From Ascaphus truei (taxonomy: Eukaryota > Chordata > Amphibia > Anura > Ascaphidae): a DNA stretch of 64,000 nucleotides. A program made the position numbers and the translations under genes. This document shows positions 45,264 through 57,995 of this stretch, one piece after another (the first letter of the stretch is position 1; the number at the start of each line of letters is the position of its first letter). Below the pieces are notes generated by a model. That model was not told the origin of the DNA and made no database searches. It saw only the letters and a list, made by a program, of their open reading frames with translations. Where the stretch lies: assembly GCA_036426205.1 (NCBI GenBank), contig CM071570.1:139144754-139208753 (forward strand), written 5' to 3'.

Positions 45264-45657
45264 TTAGGCTGCGGTCCCAGTAATGTCAGTGACGCGTCCG
45301 GCGGGGGGGGGGGGGGGGGGGGCGGCGCATGCACAGTGATAACCGCGATCTGCGGTCTGACGGAGAGAGGGAGCTTGCGGACGGGAGGGGGCGTGGTTGG
45401 GGATTTGCGGGGGCGTGGCCATTCCGTCACGCGGCAAGTTTGCCCTCATTGGGTGAACCGCCGGTGGGGGCGTGGCCACGCCTCCGTCGCAGGGTTTGAA
45501 CTCAATTTCATTGAGTTGGAAAAAACCCTGCAGCACGGCGCAGCTGCACCTTCAGCGGGAAGGTGCGTACTGGGCCCTCCCCCATTGAGGGGCGCTGCTT
45601 ACACGCACAGCGCACGCCGAGCCGTGCGCTGTGGCAGTGACTGGGACCGCAGCCTTA
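45264..45657. mobile_element. TTA-flanked MITE, GGCTGCGGTCCCAGT ends
   Basis: GGCTGCGGTCCCAGT at the left and its exact inverse ACTGGGACCGCAGCC at the right, each bordered by TTA. Contains a G run (45304-45322) and GGGGGCGTGG phrases. PIF/Harbinger-like by target duplication. Confidence 0.8.
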
Positions 45658-45659
45658 AT

Positions 45660-47760
45660 TCCAATTTATGCAACAGCAACGTCACCGGTCGTCTCACCGT
45701 CAATGTAAATACAATAGGGGTGCCCCACTACAGCTTAATAAATTGATGAACGGAAAAGGGGAGAATGAGGGGTGCTGATGGGTAAGTTAAATGTGATAAA
45801 CTGAAAAGGAAAAGAAAACCAACTAATAGCACTCGTGCTCCCTAAACTGAATGATTTGGTATGTAATTTAAAATGAATCTTTAATAATCATAAATACTAA
45901 AATAATGGTGATTAAAATAAACACAATGGACACACATTAATGATCCCATTGTGGCGGGGAAGTGGTTAACTGGGCTTATAATAAAGTTCAGGCCCACTTG
46001 GTTAACCCTGACCCGTGTGTTAAGGTCTTAGAGTGTCAGCTCTGGGACCCAGATGTCAAAAATGTATTACTGCAACTGTATACTGATTTTGCGACATGAA
46101 AGAATGATGTGATTTTATTTCCTTTCCGGGGATGCTGGGATCGGGAGATTTCTAGGCTGTAAGTTTCAGGCTGGGTTTGGTGAAGAAAGTCTTTGCAGAA
46201 TGTGTCTATGTAGCGGGGTTCCGGGTTATGGGATATCCCAAAAGTTGTATATGGAGATTGAGTGATATCCTCTGATGCAGCTAAGCACATTACTCCGCCA
46301 ACCTTGTACCATGAAAACGCTCTTACAACTCACTGCCAGAGTCCCTGCTGTAGTATCTTACAGACAAGGTAAATGGGTATGAAGGGGTTAAAAGATATCT
46401 GCAGGTATACACAGAGTCCTTAGTATAGCATGGGGCTCCCCAGTATAGCAGAGGTACCCCCATACGGTACATGCCCAGGTATCCTGAGCCTAGAGTAGGG
46501 GTTCAGGAAGGTGCTCACGCTAAGGTTATGAAGCTGAGCAGATTTGCAGTGTTTAAAAGTATGTTTCTAATGTGTGCCAGGAATGAGGCTAGTGATTTGT
46601 AGGGGATATACACTCACTCCAGAATAGGAACTCATAACTTTTTGCATGCAGCAGACAGGACACCACATCTTTTACTAAACGGGTAGTTGTTTAATATGTA
46701 TAGATATTGCTGACCAGTATATGAGCTGAGGGCTTTCTAAGTTATAGACTCTGGAAGGCACAGATGGTTACCAGGCTTGGCTCCGGTGTGTCTGTCCAGG
46801 GGCCATACTTGAAAGGGCTCAGAGATGCCTAGGTGTGATGCCATATGGGCCCTGCCATTATTATAGAGCATCCATATCCTGACATGAAACAAGGCAACCT
46901 AACACCCTTTGCTAAACAGCCAGCTGCTGTGGAGCCTCGCACCGTGGGGGGGCGAAGGGGCAGAGGGGGATATTTCACCTGCCCGGGGAAAAGGCTCAGG
47001 GGTGGGAAACCCTGTATGAGTGTTTTAGATTGGTCGCTTGGCGGTTGCTAAGGTTTTTTGATTGGGCTGCAGGTTTTCTGGGACCTGGACACCAGAGGTT
47101 TAAAAAGCCCTGACACAGGTCTGATTCTTCTGTTCTAAGAGTTCCATCTAAGAGTTTCATCAGTTCCATCTTGTGTGATTCACCTGAGATTCAGTCCCAT
47201 TGGAGAAATTCCAGCTCTGAGTAAATCGTCTAAATTTCTCAGAGGATAAGTGACCGGAATATTCAACAGCCAGAGTTCCATCTTGTGTGATTCACCTGGG
47301 ATCAGGGGCCAGCAGAGGACAGCTGCACGGCCACACCAACCTCCCCATGAGAAACGTGGCCGGACGGGGAACTTTTCCAAAACCCTCCCGGCCCCCGCCC
47401 CCCGCCCCCCCGGGTGCGCCTCCGCGTGCGCCCCCGCGTGTGCATGCGCAGGCTGCAGCCATGGTGACGGGAGTTAGAGCTGCCAGCCTGCTTCCCCGCT
47501 CCCATTACCTGCGCATGTGCCAAAGGAGTGTGGGACCGAGGGGAAGCGCCTGGACACTAGCCATGGGTTCCCCCCAACCTACCTCCCGCCTCGAGCACCA
47601 AGCGGGGATCGGGGGCAGGGGTGGGTTGGGGCTGACCCAGAGCAGCCAGCCCTCTTCCACGCGTCACACAAATCAGGGAGGGGGATTATTTATATTTATT
47701 TTTTTTTAAATTGGCGCGAGCAGGGGAATTCATAGTGCCGCAGCACGGCTCGCCAGCAGC
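45660..47760. other. Intergenic stretch upstream of UBE2J1
   Basis: Repeat-like but unclassified. GTTCCATCTTGTGTGATTCA occurs twice (about 47164 and 47276). Bases 47380-47480 are very GC-rich with CGCATGCGC-type phrases. No gene recognised. Confidence 0.35.
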
Positions 47761-47819
47761 CTAAATCCACTCGCCACGGGCGTGTGGTTATAACTATTTG
47801 TCAAACACTGTATATATAT

Positions 47820-48955
47820 ATATATATACCCACTACGATACAAATATAAAATATTTAAAAAGTAGACACCCCTGTATTACAAGAAGTCACCGTGCATTGC
47901 ATTTGAAATGTTTTGGAAGCCACGTCTTTATTCAGTGAAACTCCCCTAGTATAAAAATGTGTAAATAATGTATATGACTCTAATAATGTATACAGTATAT
48001 CTCGGTGCCCACCATGATTTAAAAAAATAAAATAAATTACACCTACGTGTAGTCACTATACTGCACTTGCAGAATTAAATGCTACTGGGGTTGTGTCTGC
48101 TTACAGGTATGTTCCTGCCCACGACGATTACTATATATATACATACTGTAGAGATATACTGTATACATTATTATACTTGTATACTACTGTGTGTGGGTGT
48201 TTCATAGAAATAAAAACATTGTAACCGCAATACATTGCAAATGCAAAGTGACTGGTTTTTTTTTGGTAATAGGACAATATTCAGTGTTCACATTAGTGCT
48301 GTGGGATTTGGACACACTATCGACTGGATGGATGCATTGAATAGACAAAGCAACCCTCCTTCTCCACTTTGCTTCTACCACGCTAAAAACTCTCCCCCAT
48401 GTGAAATACCAGTGGCCAAGCTCCCTTCTCACTTCTCTGCCTTTCCCTCGTGTAGATATACTCAGCTGCCCCCCTTCCCCTCTGACCGCCTCCTCTTCCC
48501 TCCTCTGAATTTCAAATTCCTATTGCTCGACATGCATAGACTGTGCGTTCCATAGACCCGCATAGACAGAGCCTAGACACAACCCCTGTGTAGCCTTTAT
48601 TTCTGCATGTGCAGTATATTGAATAGGTATAATATATATATATCTTTTGTTTATTATTGTTGTTTTAATTGTGGTGGGCACATAGATATATACTGTGTAC
48701 CTTATTAGAGACATTTACACTAATTAGACACTTTTATACTAGGGGAGTTTCACTGAATAAAGACGTGTCTACCAAAAAAGCATTGCCAATGCAATGCACA
48801 GCGACTCCTTATAATACAGGGGTTTCTACTTTTTTTTATATTTTAATCGTAGTGGGAGCATAGAGATATATTGTGTACATTTTACACTTTTATACTACTG
48901 TGTGTAGGTGTTTCACAGAAATAAAAACACTATAGCTGCAATAGCTACGTGAAAA
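47820..48955. repeat. Cluster of inverted and direct repeat units
   Basis: 47850-48045 (AGTAGACACCCCTGTATTAC, then TTTATTCAGTGAAACTCCCC) is inverted at 48660-48855. A second block, TACTACTGTGTGTGGGTGTT followed by AGAAATAAAAACA, is direct at 48182-48225 and 48891-48935. A foldback-type structure with no coding content. Confidence 0.75.
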
Positions 48956-49023
48956 CAGAAAAAAGGGGATTATAAAACTGTTTTATTGTTTAACATAACT
49001 TGAAAAAATACATTATAATAAAT

Positions 49024-49209
49024 CTAATTCCTTAAAGTTCTTTTGAGAATCTTTGCTTGGTGCTTACAGTTTACAGTAGCTACAGTCGGTGTGAAGTGAT
49101 TTGGGTTGTTATCTTGGAAGAACCGGGGACCAGATGGGAATTCTTGTCTAATGTTATGGTACAATCGGCGAGATAACGGACTCCTGTAAATAAACTTTAT
49201 CAATGATTC
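49024..49209 (-). CDS. Terminal coding exon of an unidentified gene
   Basis: A strong acceptor (TTTGTTTTTTGTCCAG) opens 61 codons and a TAG: ESLIKFIYRSPLSRRLYHNI, later FPSGPRFFQDNNPNHFTP, ending KHQAKILKRTLRN. A poly(A) signal AATAAA follows at 48982-48987. Basic, Pro/Asn-rich, with no transmembrane segment. I do not recognise the protein. It may be the last exon of the gene whose earlier exons are at 62851-62952 and 62079-62290. It needs an upstream exon ending in phase 0. Confidence 0.6.
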   Translation of the reverse strand, partial: ESLIKFIYRSPLSRRLYHNIRQEFPSGPRFFQDNNPNHFTPTVATVNCKHQAKILKRTLRN

Positions 49210-52200
49210 CTGGACAAAAAACAAATGTAACACTGTTATACGGAGACAGGGTCACATTCAGATACATTTACAGTACTACTGTCAAATATACTATATATCA
49301 CACTGTCTAACACTGTTAAACAATTATTTTACTGAGAATTTGTCTAATTCTGCATCTGGGATACACAACCTCCAATGTCTGTGTATATATAAAGTAAATA
49401 CATGTAATAATATGAGAACTTTTAACTGCTAATATGTGTCTATCTTATGAGTTCTGTTTTGTATCTGCTAACTTTTACATCCTGATATTTTTTTTAATAC
49501 TAAGTGGTAACCGCATCTCTAAAAATGATAGAATTCATTAGAGTAAATGTACCTGTATCTTCATGTTGGCAGCAATCAAGACAGCTAGGGGATATCAGAA
49601 GATTTGGACGTAAGATGCCAACATTCATGGACTTTTTATTATTCTCCCTGTGCAGCTGAGCGCTCATCATTGGAATATATAAAGTGGAATGATGACAGAC
49701 TCAGGAGCCTGAATCATTGATCTTTCTATCATTCTGTATGTAGTTTAATTGTTGTTTTCACCAAATACCGTGTGCAGCGTCAAAATTCATTTTGAATCTT
49801 TTGATTCTTGCAGGAGGACAGTGGTGCGATGAAGTTAAGTGGCACATACAAGTACAATGTACCTATTTATTACCTACAGTAGAGTAAAGACTTGTGAAGA
49901 TTTGGTGATACACTTATAAACCTGAACAAAATAGGTCAGTGTGGTGCAAACCAATACAGAATCATCTGGTTTCAGTGACACGGCTGAAATGACAAATTAG
50001 CGTGAAAAATACAGCTCAGCAGATCCGTTGTTATTGCTGGGATCACGCTGCAGTGCATAGCTTTTGTTATACTGCTAATATTTTGACTGCTTGTCAAAGT
50101 AAATGCTTAATACTGTACGTTATGCAAGCTGAAGCAAGCTGCAAAATGTAGCAAACAAAAGGCCAAAGTGTCCCACACATTCTGGACTTAACAGACTTCT
50201 AGAATGCAACATGTGGGAGTAATCTGTGTCCTCATGGTGTCTGTGTTTATGGATGAATAAAACAATACAGAGGAGAACCATTGAGCTCACTTGGGTCATT
50301 ATACAGATGTACCAGAGATTTTACCGGATCTGACTGTATGATCATTCCAAGACACATTGTAAAGTTCTGGGACCCTTTCTGGTCAGCAGACAGAGCTGAG
50401 AAGACGGTCACTGTATTACTTATTAAAGATCCCCCATAATGCGAGATAATTAAAATCTGCTGCACGTCCCAATGATATAAGATATAGATTTGTGACAAGC
50501 AGAACTACCTGGTGGTAATGCTATTAATATAAGAGGTTTTCTATGTTACCCATGTCAGATAATGTGTTTTCCATTTCAAAATTAGAATTCGTCCTGTCAA
50601 AACAGATGCGTGTGGTAAATTCATCGGAACACAATAAGGTGGGTTGCATTATTCTAATAGTTATATTATTATTTGGAGTTACGGGGTATTTTATAATCTT
50701 GGCTACATTTGGGTTTAAAATCATTCTCTTTCTCCCAGCCTTAAAAATATCAAGGAAAGATTGATGAGCAGGAGATAAGACATACCTACAAAAGAATGGT
50801 CGCTACCCATTACCAGCCAGCTAGTGTCAGCTAGTTTGCTGTGTGTTTTAACCCTTGACAAGTCACATGCTCACAGGTATACCGTTCGTGACACACTCAC
50901 AGAGTTAAAATGCAATTTAGCTTTGGGAGACATGGCTTTACCCATTACCAGCTTTGACATAGAGTAAGGGCGCCGCGTCTCCTACCTCCCGCGGCGTTCC
51001 ATCCCTGTTCTGCACCGCCCGCACCTCTTGCCACTGAGGCGCGCGAACTCCGGGTCCCTCATCACCTCCTCCCGACCTGCTGCACACGCACCACCTACAG
51101 GACGTGCGCGCCGCCGGGGCAGACCCCTGCGCGCGCCGACGTTCCTCAGCTGCCTTCACAGTGCTGTGCCGCTGTCCCGCTCCCGGATTATTACAAGAAC
51201 ATACCGTGTAAAATGCAGACAGTTGCTTAAAATAAAAATATAACTTATCGTTAACATTGATCAGATCTTTTCCCAAATGGTCTTGAGTGGAAATTGAGAT
51301 TTCACATGTTCCAGCATGGACACTCTCTTAGTTGAAACCTAACTTCATAACTCAGTTGCAGGGTCTTTATCCTAAACCCTTCCACATTGAAATACCTTCT
51401 GAATGTGGTCTCAACCCATCCCTTTTTATCAATCAGCCCCCATGATAGTTTTACTACTGAAAGAAAAAAACTTTTTTTTGACTTTTACATTTTGTGTCAA
51501 TATATAAAAGACTTCATAACGTTGTTTTTATAACACTGAGACAAACACCATCTTCACTGTTGTGTCTGTGTACTTAATATGCTCACCTGGATATGAAACA
51601 TGACACCTTAAACTTCTATATTTGCATGAGAACAGATATCAGAGATTATGACACAGAGAGCACCCTCTCATTCTTGGTCAGTTGCAGATTTGCCATTAGG
51701 CTCATTATGCCCAGGCCTAAGGCGGCAGAATTTGAGGGCGGCAGATTTTCCCTGCATCATGAGTTACAGACAGTCCTCAGGCTTGCCACCTCCCCCGAGC
51801 CTGAATTGGAGATGTCTGAATGGGCGGGGACTGCAAGCAACTGCACAGCATGGGAGCAATGTTTCAATTCTAACGGAACTATGCTATGCAGTTGCTTTTG
51901 TAAGGAGAGGGCGGCAGGCAGGCATCCACTAAGGTGAGTGAGTCTGTGAATCTGTGCGTATAGATATAGATCTGTACCTCTCTCCTGGGCCACTATTTAT
52001 TGCCTCAATGGACCCAGCAGCAGTGTAACCTCCATGTTTTGTGTGTGCAAAATCAGTTCATACTGACGTACTTCTCCCGGAAGAAATACGTCAATAAGAA
52101 ACACGCATTGGGTGTTTGTGTTGAGGGACTGCAGCACGGTTTGAAGTATAACTACACCGGCATATCGATTGGACCGACATCCGTGTCTAAGACACTATAC

Positions 52201-53805
52201 TTGATTGCAGTGTTTCTTTTGGACTTGAGCGGATTGGAATCTCTATCGGCATACTACGACTCCCCCTATCCATGCTAAGTATCGGAACTCTGCATTACAG
52301 ATGCAGCGGCTATTATTCGATCATTTCTCGTGCCATATTCGTAAAGTCTGCTGTATTCCACACGGCATTCACTCGTTAATCTTCCGTGAAGGCTGTCAAT
52401 CACACGTATGTTTACCGTTGTTGATTTTCCATGACTAATGTGATTGTGATTTGTTTGGGCGCAGTTCTGCGTGTTTCCGCCAGATTTCAAAAGTGAATCC
52501 CTTTGCACAGAGCAACCAGTGAGTTATGTGTAGTAAATTTGCAGGTGTTTAAAAACTAGATAAAAAGAGTGGCCGCTACAGTCATCCATTGTAAATTGAC
52601 CTTGATCACTGAAGACGTTATCAAATTTAGTCGTTTCATAATTAAAATCTCCACAGTATACACAATGCTTGTCCCGTTATTCTACATTGCTATCCCTGCA
52701 ATTGCTGAATGGACATCTTGTCAAGTCCTTATACCAAACCACAATGTAGTTACGCATTTCTCATATTTTCTGCAATTAATGCTGGAACAGATAAGAAGGC
52801 GACTTTAGCATAGATTTATGACTAACGTGGCTGGAAGCATTCGATAAGGCAAACATTAACTAATGATTGCTTTTTTTGCACAGCCCCTCCTCTGGGAGAT
52901 ACCTGTACAAGAGGATATTGGTCTGCGCTCCCAACTTTTGCCGGTATGTTTGCTCATGGCGACTGCAAATGAAGAAAGGTCAGGTTTCATCCATTTAAGA
53001 TTCGTACAGTACCTGTATGTACTTCCCGACCCTGCAGTGTACAGGTACCCAAACCGGCTTCCCAATACTATTGCAATAACGGGCCGACCTTGACTGAAAA
53101 CCTGGTGAACTGCAATCCTTTCTACCTGGCCCGCCTGATTACGGGCTTCAGCAGGCACCTGTCAACTATAATGCTGATTACATGAGTGATCCCGGCTGTT
53201 ACGCACAATGCTGCACACCCCTGACATTGGGTCATTTCCACACAGGTTGGCAACGTATATAATGAAGATAAATATAATGCAGACTACATGAGTGACCACA
53301 GCTTGTACGCACAATTCACCTCTGACATTGGCTCATCTCCACCCGTTTGTCAAAGTTTATAATGAAGGTAAATATAATGTACTATACAGTATTAACTTTA
53401 ATTCCCTTGGGGGGCGCTAGATTTTCTGGGGGGGGGAAGGGGGGCGGCAGTTATAGGGGTCCAGCGCTCTCCCCCCAGGAATTTACATTAAATGCCGGGG
53501 GATTGCACGAAGCCTTCATAATACACTTACAGTACCTTCCCGCAATGTGTCGTCATAGTAACCCGGCGCCAAATTATCATGGCAACATGATGTCACATGG
53601 CTCTGCGCGTTATTTGACGCCGGGGCCAAGCAGGGGGTGGTGCGAGGAGCAGAGGAGAGTAGCCTGGTATAGTGTACTGTATGCCTGCCATAGCCTGTCA
53701 ATGCTTGTACACATGCGCACTAGAGCGTTACTTGACGCATGCACACTACAAGAATTTATAGCATGGAGATGTTGATTGTTTTTATTCCACCTCATGGTTA
53801 ATGAA
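49210..53805. other. Possible long intron or intergenic stretch
   Basis: No confident exon. Holds a GC-rich patch at 50966-51185 (GCGCGCCGCCGGGGC), a GGCGGCAG-type repeat fragment near 51683-51760, and unclassified repeat-like DNA at 52000-52290 that resembles the region beside Penelope terminal repeats. Another GC-rich patch is at 53405-53650. Confidence 0.3.
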
Positions 53806-55323
53806 AAATATTAAGTGATGCTTAATTTACATATTTAATCAATGTTAAGATTTAGAAAATAACTACATTTGCAAACAGTTCAAACAGTTGTTTTCTAATC
53901 CTTCACGATCATCCGTGCAGTACTGTAAGACAGACCAATTGAGTTGCATCTCACCTCTCTACCACCCTCACAAAGCAATGGCATGGAACTACAGTACTGT
54001 AGCTATCTAAAAGTCTAAGACGGTTTCATGATTTGTCTGCTGGTATAGAAATTTACATTTTCTGGTTCCTCACGCATGCGCATTGTGAACTAGTGTACAA
54101 TAGAAAGCCTTCACTGCCAACCGGACTTACAGTACTGTAGAAATCCAACGGTAAACAAAACAAATTAAAGTAACATTTTTTTTTAGAGGAGAAAATTATT
54201 GTCAGCTCTAAACAAAACCTTATGCGATGCATTTTTTTTAATACTTAATCAATTTTAACATTTATAAAACCACTACGTTTTTATTTCTCTATGACTCTCA
54301 AGGGACTGAAAAATGTTGTTTATATTTTACAACATTTCAAAAGATTTCTTTCAACTGTAATCCTGCACGCTCATTACAGCATTATGTACAGGTACACCAA
54401 GATGAAACATTTTAGTTGCACCTTCCACCCCATAAAACAAAGGAAAAGACATTCGACTCATTATCAACACCTCCCCCGGCCGATCCAGGACATTCACACA
54501 GAAAGACACATTCATACTGTCCCGGCCAAGCTTATTCTAAAGCTTGCCGGGTTTAATGCGGGCTAACCGCAGGGCTTTTCTCCGTTTGAAACGGAGTTTC
54601 CCGCGCGGCGGCCGCTTCAATAGATAAGCGCTAATGGCGCTTATTATTGAAAGTGCCCGAGGCGCGGGAAAAACGGCCGAATATTGCCATTCGCCGTCCG
54701 CGGCTATTTCTAACCCGCTGAGTCAGCCGCTTTAGATTTAAGGCGGCCGTCACTGTATGAACAAAAACAGAAAGGCCAGCGCATCATACCAAAAGGTTAT
54801 AAGCCTGCAGACACATTGCGTATGCTTCGGGTCTTGCATAGCTGCACTGTAATTTGGCTAGAATGACTTCACAAGGCATATCCTTTTTTTTTTCTTTTTT
54901 TTCTATTGAAGGGATTCATAAATGAGTGATTTAATTAAACACTTTATGTATTGCTTTTTTTTTTAAATATTTCATCATTTTCAACATTGTTCAAATTACA
55001 GCATTATTATTTTAGCAATGAGGTTGCTTCTTACTGTATAATTGGGCTTTGCAGGTGTAATTTATTCGGGCAAGAATATTTTATCAATTTTTACACGGTC
55101 AACCAAGAATTACACAACGATGAAATAATTTACGGAGTTGCACCCTCCCCCACACCTCCCTCAGTAAACTGAGCAAAAGGCATTTGGCTCCTTATCAACA
55201 CCTCCACTCCCCCGGGCCATGGGACCTTAAACAAGAAAGTATCATTATGTTTGAGCCTTTTGTTCTTGGCCGAGAATTTACTTTGCCTGGTTTCACGCGC
55301 ATGCGAATGCCTGAGAAGCCCTG
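53806..55323. repeat. Three diverged copies of an AT-rich repeat
   Basis: Stretches starting TTAATCAATTTTAACATTT-like at about 53830, 54240 and 54940 share following phrases: GTTGCACCTTCCACCCC... with TTATCAACACCTCC at about 54415-54480 and again at about 55136-55205, and CACGCATGCGCAT-like phrases at 54070 and 55294. A GC-rich palindromic element (about 54540-54750) is inserted between copies. Confidence 0.55.
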
Positions 55324-55337
55324 CATACTAAATGGTC

Positions 55338-56341
55338 CATAACAGGATGCTAACAAGGAGTTAACTATCACGGGACTACCCACTTCCTGTTACGAAAACG
55401 GGTATTTAAGGAATTAGTGAAGTGAGTCTCCTATCACTTTAAGCCCTGACGAAGCATAAGTTCCTATGCGAAACGGCCCGTCGGTTTTAGATGACGTCAT
55501 TCCTTTGACGTATGTGGGGGCGACCAGGATGAGGCCAGGAGAGTTGGTGTACCGTGTCTACCATCAGTCACGCGGCGGAACGGGTTGTATTAGACCTTGT
55601 CTTTTGACTTATACACCTTTCATGCCGGTTACACAGCCTTGTGTGAAGTGATACAGTACTACACAGCACTTTTGCGGGAGGCTGTTCATACGCACGACTT
55701 CCCACTACAGGGGATTGTGTATTTATATTTGCCCGATCCACAACTGTGTTAAGGTTGGAGTACACAGCACTTTTGCGGGAGGCTATTCATACCTACGGTT
55801 CCCCATTGTAGGGGATTTATTGTGTATGTATTTGCGCTCGATTTATAACAGTGGCAAGCTTGGAGTACAGATGTATGGGCATCCACTAGGTGTCTCTCCT
55901 ATGTCAGCTTGGGACACTAGCAGCTATGATATACATCACTAGTGCTAGGTTTACTCATATGTACCTTAGCTGATTGCTAGCTGCTATATATATACACCCT
56001 GCTCGTTCTGGCCCTTCAAGTCCCTATCAGTTTATACCCTAAGTATCATATATACTGGGAATCCATATATACTCTTTGTATACCTGATATATGGGACCTT
56101 GTTCTACACAGGTCACCACCCACCTCATGTTTTAACGCACTTCTCTCTCCCCACTTACCCCACACCCCCTGATGTTCCTTTCCCTTGTATATAAATAAAC
56201 CTTTTTTGTTTTGCGTTGCGTAGCACAGGGCTATTGGCCCGGGACACATTGTGTGGTCCCTCCTACCTTTCTCTCGTGAGTGTAGCCGTGGGTTTCTTGC
56301 TCCACTGGGGGCTTCAACCCCCCCCTTTGGATTTATGTATC
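55338..56341 (+). mobile_element. 1-kb insertion with 14-bp target duplication and a hammerhead-like core
   Basis: CATACTAAATGGTC stands at 55324-55337 and again at 56342-56355, bracketing 1004 bp that interrupt an older repeat. Inside are a hammerhead-like motif (55441-55490), two tandem units of about 100 bp (CAGCACTTTTGCGGGAGGCT at about 55664 and 55764), and a pyrimidine-rich end with AATAAA near 56193. No protein. It fits a solo Penelope terminal repeat or a related non-autonomous retroelement; the class is inferred. Confidence 0.7.
55441..55490 (+). ncRNA. Hammerhead ribozyme-like motif
   Basis: Core strands in the right order: CTGACGA (55446-55452), stem II GCATA/TATGC (54-58 with 65-69), GAAA (55470-55473), stem III A-U, C-G, G-C with a GCC loop, and the cleavage triplet GTC ending at 55482. 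Stem I is AAGCC pairing with GGTTT (one G-U). One extra A (55453) separates the core from stem II, which may weaken activity. Short stem III is typical of Penelope-associated hammerheads. Activity is not shown. Confidence 0.6.
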
Positions 56342-57180
56342 CATACTAAATGGTCTACAATGACTTCACTGCCAAAGTAAAATTCAAGAAGGCTCTTCCA
56401 GCAAATGTAAGGAGAACAATTATGGAGGAAGTGAAGTGCAATTTTAAAGCTACCAGTCTTCTTATGAAAACCGTGAGAGACAGCATCAATAGCCTTTTGA
56501 GGCATATAAGGACTCTTCCCTGGAGGTCCATAAACTTGTTTGAGGACTACTAGTTATACATTTATTTACAAATAAAGATGTGCCGCCAATCTTTTTAATC
56601 TAAAAAAATCCAGTTGATTTTTTTTTCATTATTTCATTGTTTAATGCTTATTTTTTGTTTTGCATGTCTGGAGCTGGACAAAGACAATGTGCAGGACAGC
56701 CCCCTCCCCCCCCCCGTCCCTGGTGCAGGAAACTCTCCCAGCAATACTGCCCGGTAAGACACACAGTGCTCAAACCCATGCATGCCATGTCCCTTCCCCC
56801 CAACCCCCCAAATCGTAAGGTACTGTAAACCTTTAGTCCTATTGTAACGTGCTGTAGCCCATGTCATGCATGCTTTGTCTCCTCCACCTCTTCCCCCCCC
56901 CCCCCCCCCCCATAGCAGAAGATACAAGGCACTGTAGTCATAATGTACTGCTTCCCATGTCATGCCCTTTCTCCCAAAACACCCCAAAAATCTGGATTGA
57001 ATAATGTACGGTGCGATTGTAAATATATAATATTGTCTCTTTCTTTACAGACCAAGATGTCCAAGAAGCACCATCCATAGAGAAGAAAAAGACAAGATTG
57101 TAAATTTGGCAGAAGAGGCGATGTATTTTTGTATTATGCATTTTTCCTTGGTTATCTAGAAAAATAAAAATTTTCATTCT
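56342..57180. other. Continuation of the interrupted repeat
   Basis: Contains a 67-codon frame (56350-56553) ending in TAG with AATAAA about 20 bases later, poly(C) at 56885-56911, and a TTTCTTTACAG acceptor-like site at 57049. No family recognised; treated as repeat or non-coding DNA. Confidence 0.3.
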
Positions 57181-57995
57181 TTATATATAATTTTTTGGTG
57201 TGTTCATGTTTTACTGTTTACACACTTACAGTAGTACAGGTACAGTACTACGCCGTACTGTACATAACGTTGTAAAGGCATTTAGATATATATAAATATC
57301 TGACATACAGTACAGTACCGAATACACTATATCAATCTTGAAATTAAGCAGCTTTTAGTGCTTAAATAGTGCTATAAAAAAATAAAGTACTGATGTGCAG
57401 TAGTTTAAATATATTATATATATATATATATATATATAAATACTGTTAATCTTTGACATACAGTACACTATAAAAATCTTTAAAATCCAGTACATACTGT
57501 AATGTAAAGTTCTAAATGCATTTAAATATATAAAAATGTCTCATTGAGATACTGTACAGTATACTGTAGCACATAAACAGTGCTTTTACTATATACAGTA
57601 CTGTACTGTAGATACACAAAGAGCAGTACTTAATGTACAACAGATACAATTGACAATCACATACACGCGTGTGCAGAAATGTGATGACACGCATATGCAT
57701 TTCAACAAAGTTCCAATTTAAAATAAACGCATGTGCGGATTATATATGTATTTTTGTATTATTCGTTTTAACTTTATTATCCTGTTCAAATAAAACATTT
57801 AATTAGTTAAAAATACGTTTTGTTGTGTGTGTTCATATTTTAAATCTTCTACAGTTCGAGAATTTTTGTATGACTAAAAGCTAAGGAGCCTCAGAAAGAA
57901 CTTCTTTCCTATGTACTGTACTGTATATAGTATGAACTCATATTTTTAATAACAATTACACACACACACTTGAAGTACTGTACGGGAATAAAAGA
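57181..57995. repeat. TACAGTAC/TACTGTAC-rich AT region
   Basis: Many scattered palindromic TACAGTACTGTA-like words and a (TA)n run at 57413-57440. Low complexity, no coding. Confidence 0.6.

Noticed and set aside
51593..51937. 114-aa plus-strand frame
   Set aside because: Covers the end of a GGCGGCAG-type interspersed repeat and shows no protein family signal.
56350..56553. 67-aa frame followed by AATAAA
   Set aside because: Its start overlaps the target duplication of the 1-kb insertion, the DNA is repeat-like, and no family or splice support was found.
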